Source of the DNA: Theionarchaea archaeon
Lineage (GTDB): Archaea > Methanobacteriota_B > Thermococci > Methanofastidiosales > SZ-28-30
NCBI GenBank assembly: GCA_018992685.1
Contig: JACVGT010000002.1
Coordinates: 16,294-80,293, forward strand
Length of the DNA: 64,000 nt
Direction of reading: 5' to 3'
Part shown: positions 61,783-64,000 of the stretch, one piece after another
Layout of the letters: the number at the start of each line of letters is the position of its first letter
Position numbering within the stretch: position 1 is the first letter of the stretch
The notes under the pieces: generated by a model
The model's input: only the letters and a program-made list of their open reading frames with translations
Databases searched by the model: none
Told to the model about the DNA's origin: nothing
Made by a program: the position numbers and the translations under genes

Positions 61783-62798
61783 GTCAGCAGATTGAGACTT
61801 TCGATGATTGGAAACGAGTAATGGTGAACCTTGCCGAGAAAGCTGTCTCAGATGAAAGGCTCATGAATGCAGCGTTCTACTATCGGGCGGCTGAATTCTA
61901 CACATTTTCAAATGATCCCGACAAAGAGCTCCTGTATGATACGTTCATTAAGCTGTTTTGCGAGTGTTTCAGCAATGATGGAATTGAAAGACTCCGAGTT
62001 CCCTATGGTGAAACATTTCTGCCGATCATGAAAATACCTCATGAAGGACAGAAAAAAGGCACTATCGTCATGCATGGGGGATTTGATTCATATATTGAGG
62101 AGTTTTATTCCTGGATGAGATATTTCTCAGACCATGGCTATGATGTTTTCTCGTTTGAAGGTCCAGGCCAGGGTGCTGCTTTGAAGAAATACGGGCTTGT
62201 TCTGGACTACCAATGGGAAAAGCCCACAAGGGCCGTGTTGGATTTTATCGACCTGAATGACGTCACGTTGCTCGGAATATCAATGGGCGGCTATTTCTGC
62301 TTCAGGGCTTCAGCATTCGAATCAAGAATAAGAAGAGTCATCGCGTCAGGGATAGCCTATGACTACATGCAGTTTGAGAATATTGTAAACCGGAATATAA
62401 TGAACTTCTTTGCCAAATACTTCAGGAATTTCACCAATAAGATGGCTCTGAAGAAGATGGAAGAGGACAGAATGCATGCATGGACCATCAGCAACCTGAT
62501 GTACATCACCGGGACCAAAACACCCATGGAAGCACTGGATGTCGTCTATCAGCTTAGTGCTGAGAACCTTCACTCGGATCTGGTCAAGCAAGATGTCCTG
62601 CTTCTTACTGGAAGAGAAGATCACTTCATTCCTTTCAAGATGCATGAGAAACAGGTGAGAGCATTGACCCATGCCAGATCTGTAACAGGCAGGATCTTTA
62701 CCAGCAAGGAACACGCTCAGAACCATTGCCAAATAGGAAACGTAGGTCTTGCACTCGATGTTATGGTGCAATGGATTGAAGAAAAATCACATCCGTAA
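61647..62798 (+). CDS. Alpha/beta hydrolase (esterase-like)
   Basis: 383 residues from the ATG at 61647, about 25 bases after a TATA box; the in-frame start at 61593 lies upstream of that TATA. A helical N-terminal region of about 125 residues precedes the hydrolase core. TIVMHGGFDSY is the oxyanion region, GISMGGYF holds the nucleophile Ser, GREDHFIP the Asp, and EHAQNHCQIG the His. It resembles FrsA-like or dipeptidyl-peptidase-like hydrolases with an N-terminal helical domain. Substrate unknown. Confidence 0.88.
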   Translation: MATESRRRFTFPVGYHEFHRDQVFNFQLNRWYSLGYTRFEDMKEAGQQIETFDDWKRVMVNLAEKAVSDERLMNAAFYYRAAEFYTFSNDPDKELLYDTFIKLFCECFSNDGIERLRVPYGETFLPIMKIPHEGQKKGTIVMHGGFDSYIEEFYSWMRYFSDHGYDVFSFEGPGQGAALKKYGLVLDYQWEKPTRAVLDFIDLNDVTLLGISMGGYFCFRASAFESRIRRVIASGIAYDYMQFENIVNRNIMNFFAKYFRNFTNKMALKKMEEDRMHAWTISNLMYITGTKTPMEALDVVYQLSAENLHSDLVKQDVLLLTGREDHFIPFKMHEKQVRALTHARSVTGRIFTSKEHAQNHCQIGNVGLALDVMVQWIEEKSHP

Positions 62799-63086
62799 GG
62801 GGAGAATCCATTCGGCCTGGAAGTACTCCTCAGATTCTGCCTTCTCCTGGAAAACCTTTTACATAATGGGGGTTGGCTGTTCTTATTGTGTCCTGTAAGC
62901 GATCAGAGCTTTCTGCAAAAGCTACGCGGCACTAAAATTTATAAGAGAGGAAAAGGGCTTGAGGGCCAGCGTTATTGAGCTCCGCTGAAGTTCTCATTGC
63001 TGAAGAAAAATAAACGATCCCTGAGGAGTTCCCAAACCAGTCCAGGACGTATCTCAGGAGATCTTGTCTTAGATATGTTCTCTGTT

Positions 63087-63995
63087 TCAGGTAGGCTTTT
63101 CACCCTTCACGTTGATACTCACTATAGATTGCAGAACTTCAAAAGCTTTCTCAGGTGAGATGGAGAATTTCTCAGCAACAGCTCCTACAGCAGGATCCTC
63201 ACGTACGTGCTCAACCACAACTGGTGTCTCTTTCTCGATGGTGACATTGACAAACCCGGCATTCTTTACGAGCCCTACATAGCTGTCCTTCAGTACAGCT
63301 CCACCCATGCAGGAGACATATGCATCCACCGAATTCCTGATTGCTTCTGGAATCTCCTTCAGTAACACCATGTCTGAGATCATCAACCGTCCTCCTGGCC
63401 TGAGCACTCTGAAAGCTTCCTCAAAGACTTTCTTCTTGTCAGCAGACAGATTGATGACACAGTTTGATATTATCACATCAACGGAGTTGTCCCCTGCAGG
63501 TAAATGTTCTATTTCACCCAGTCTGAATTCAACATTTCCGGAGTCGAATCCTTCTGCATTCTCTCGTGCTTTGTCAATCATTTCAGGAGTCATGTCGACA
63601 CCAATCACTTTTCCAGTGGTACCAACCTTCTTTGCCGCCAGGAAGCAGTCAAACCCTGCACCCGATCCCAGGTCCAGGACAGTCTCTCCTTCACGCAAGG
63701 AAGCGAGAGCAACTGGATTTCCACACCCAAGTCCGAGATTGGAGTCGTCAGGCACATCTTTGAGATCTTCTCCAGAATACCCCAGCATCTTAGCAATCTC
63801 TTCCAGATTACTTGTACATGCAGCCCCCATTTCGAATTTCTTGGTCTTCTTCTCTTTTCCTGCTGAAGATCCGCAGCATCCTGACCGGACTTCCACAGCC
63901 TGTGCGTTCCCCTGGCAGCAGGAAGATCTAGCTTGTTTCTGGGCTACTCTGGCATAGCCTTCCCGTACGACTTTCTTAATTTCATTCTCTTTCAT
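63087..63995 (-). CDS. arsM: Arsenite S-adenosylmethionine methyltransferase
   Basis: 302 residues. The Cys-rich N-terminus (SSCCQG, SGCCGSS) and later Cys residues ([23 protein letters not shown]) are the arsenic-binding pattern. The class I methyltransferase core has [20 protein letters not shown] and [15 protein letters not shown]. It methylates arsenite to volatile or less toxic forms. The start is 5 bases from the window end, so the upstream context is unseen. Arsenite regulation by an ArsR-type repressor is plausible but not shown. Confidence 0.92.
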   Translation of the reverse strand: MKENEIKKVVREGYARVAQKQARSSCCQGNAQAVEVRSGCCGSSAGKEKKTKKFEMGAACTSNLEEIAKMLGYSGEDLKDVPDDSNLGLGCGNPVALASLREGETVLDLGSGAGFDCFLAAKKVGTTGKVIGVDMTPEMIDKARENAEGFDSGNVEFRLGEIEHLPAGDNSVDVIISNCVINLSADKKKVFEEAFRVLRPGGRLMISDMVLLKEIPEAIRNSVDAYVSCMGGAVLKDSYVGLVKNAGFVNVTIEKETPVVVEHVREDPAVGAVAEKFSISPEKAFEVLQSIVSINVKGEKPT

Positions 63996-64000
63996 GTCAA

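Noticed and set aside
1-64000. tRNA, rRNA or CRISPR array
   Set aside because: I read the gaps between genes and found no cloverleaf, rRNA block or regularly spaced short repeats; a dedicated covariance-model search could still find a small RNA.

Overview
The window is archaeal chromosomal DNA, most likely from a euryarchaeon-type organism. Promoters are BRE/TATA boxes 22-30 bases from short-leader or leaderless starts, ribosome binding sites are GGAGGTGA-like, terminators are oligo-T tracts, and B12 synthesis uses the archaeal enzymes CobY and CbiS. Secreted proteases, peptide and amino-acid genes and a TctA-like permease suggest a heterotroph that degrades protein. I cannot fix the lineage: there is no rRNA or universal marker, and I saw no tRNA gene or CRISPR array.

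Layout. (1) 1-9.6 kb, minus strand: two subtilisin-like proteases (the first cut by the window edge), a zinc carboxypeptidase, a CPBP-DUF2085 membrane protein overlapping a UbiA prenyltransferase, and a TctA-type permease with an OB-fold exported protein. (2) 9.7-17 kb: a calcium-binding-type surface protein, the iron operon feoA-feoB-dtxR-type regulator, a membrane CBS protein and two winged-helix regulators, one with TPRs. (3) 17.2-21.6 kb: a CHAT-protease/STAND-ATPase/TPR protein between two unknown genes. (4) 21.8-24.6 kb: a radical SAM-SPASM enzyme behind a small peptide gene with a duplicated GPCGGCD motif and a hairpin/T-run between them (candidate RiPP locus), plus a FemAB/GNAT-like gene. 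(5) 24.8-33.9 kb: mixed metabolism (DUF1624 membrane protein, nitroreductase, cytidine deaminase, imidazolonepropionase, GNAT, TolB-like propeller, ThDP enzyme). (6) 34-42.9 kb, plus strand: a sodium:solute symporter with a small partner, then a run of NicX/M29-like hydrolase, Asp/Glu-racemase-like protein, two fold-III PLP decarboxylases, a class V aminotransferase and DapF. (7) 43-48.7 kb: a truncated gene copy followed by a three-gene block of UvrD-like helicase, Fe-S RecB-type nuclease and a DpdA-like DNA transglycosylase. (8) 48.9-51.1 kb: an ArsR-type regulator divergent from a beta-lactamase-fold hydrolase. (9) 51.2-61.3 kb: B12 import (btuFCD), salvage/late synthesis (cobD-cbiP-cbiB-cbiS-cobS-cobY) and a probable alpha-ribazole uptake/kinase pair. 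All three transcription units carry the same 21-bp operator. (10) 61.3-64 kb: a TolB-like remnant, the intact alpha/beta hydrolase whose 5' end is duplicated at 43 kb, and an arsenite methyltransferase.

The best candidates for something undescribed are the helicase/nuclease/DpdA block, the GPCGGCD peptide with its radical SAM enzyme, the shared B12 operator with the alpha-ribazole genes, and the CHAT-STAND protein with its unknown neighbours.
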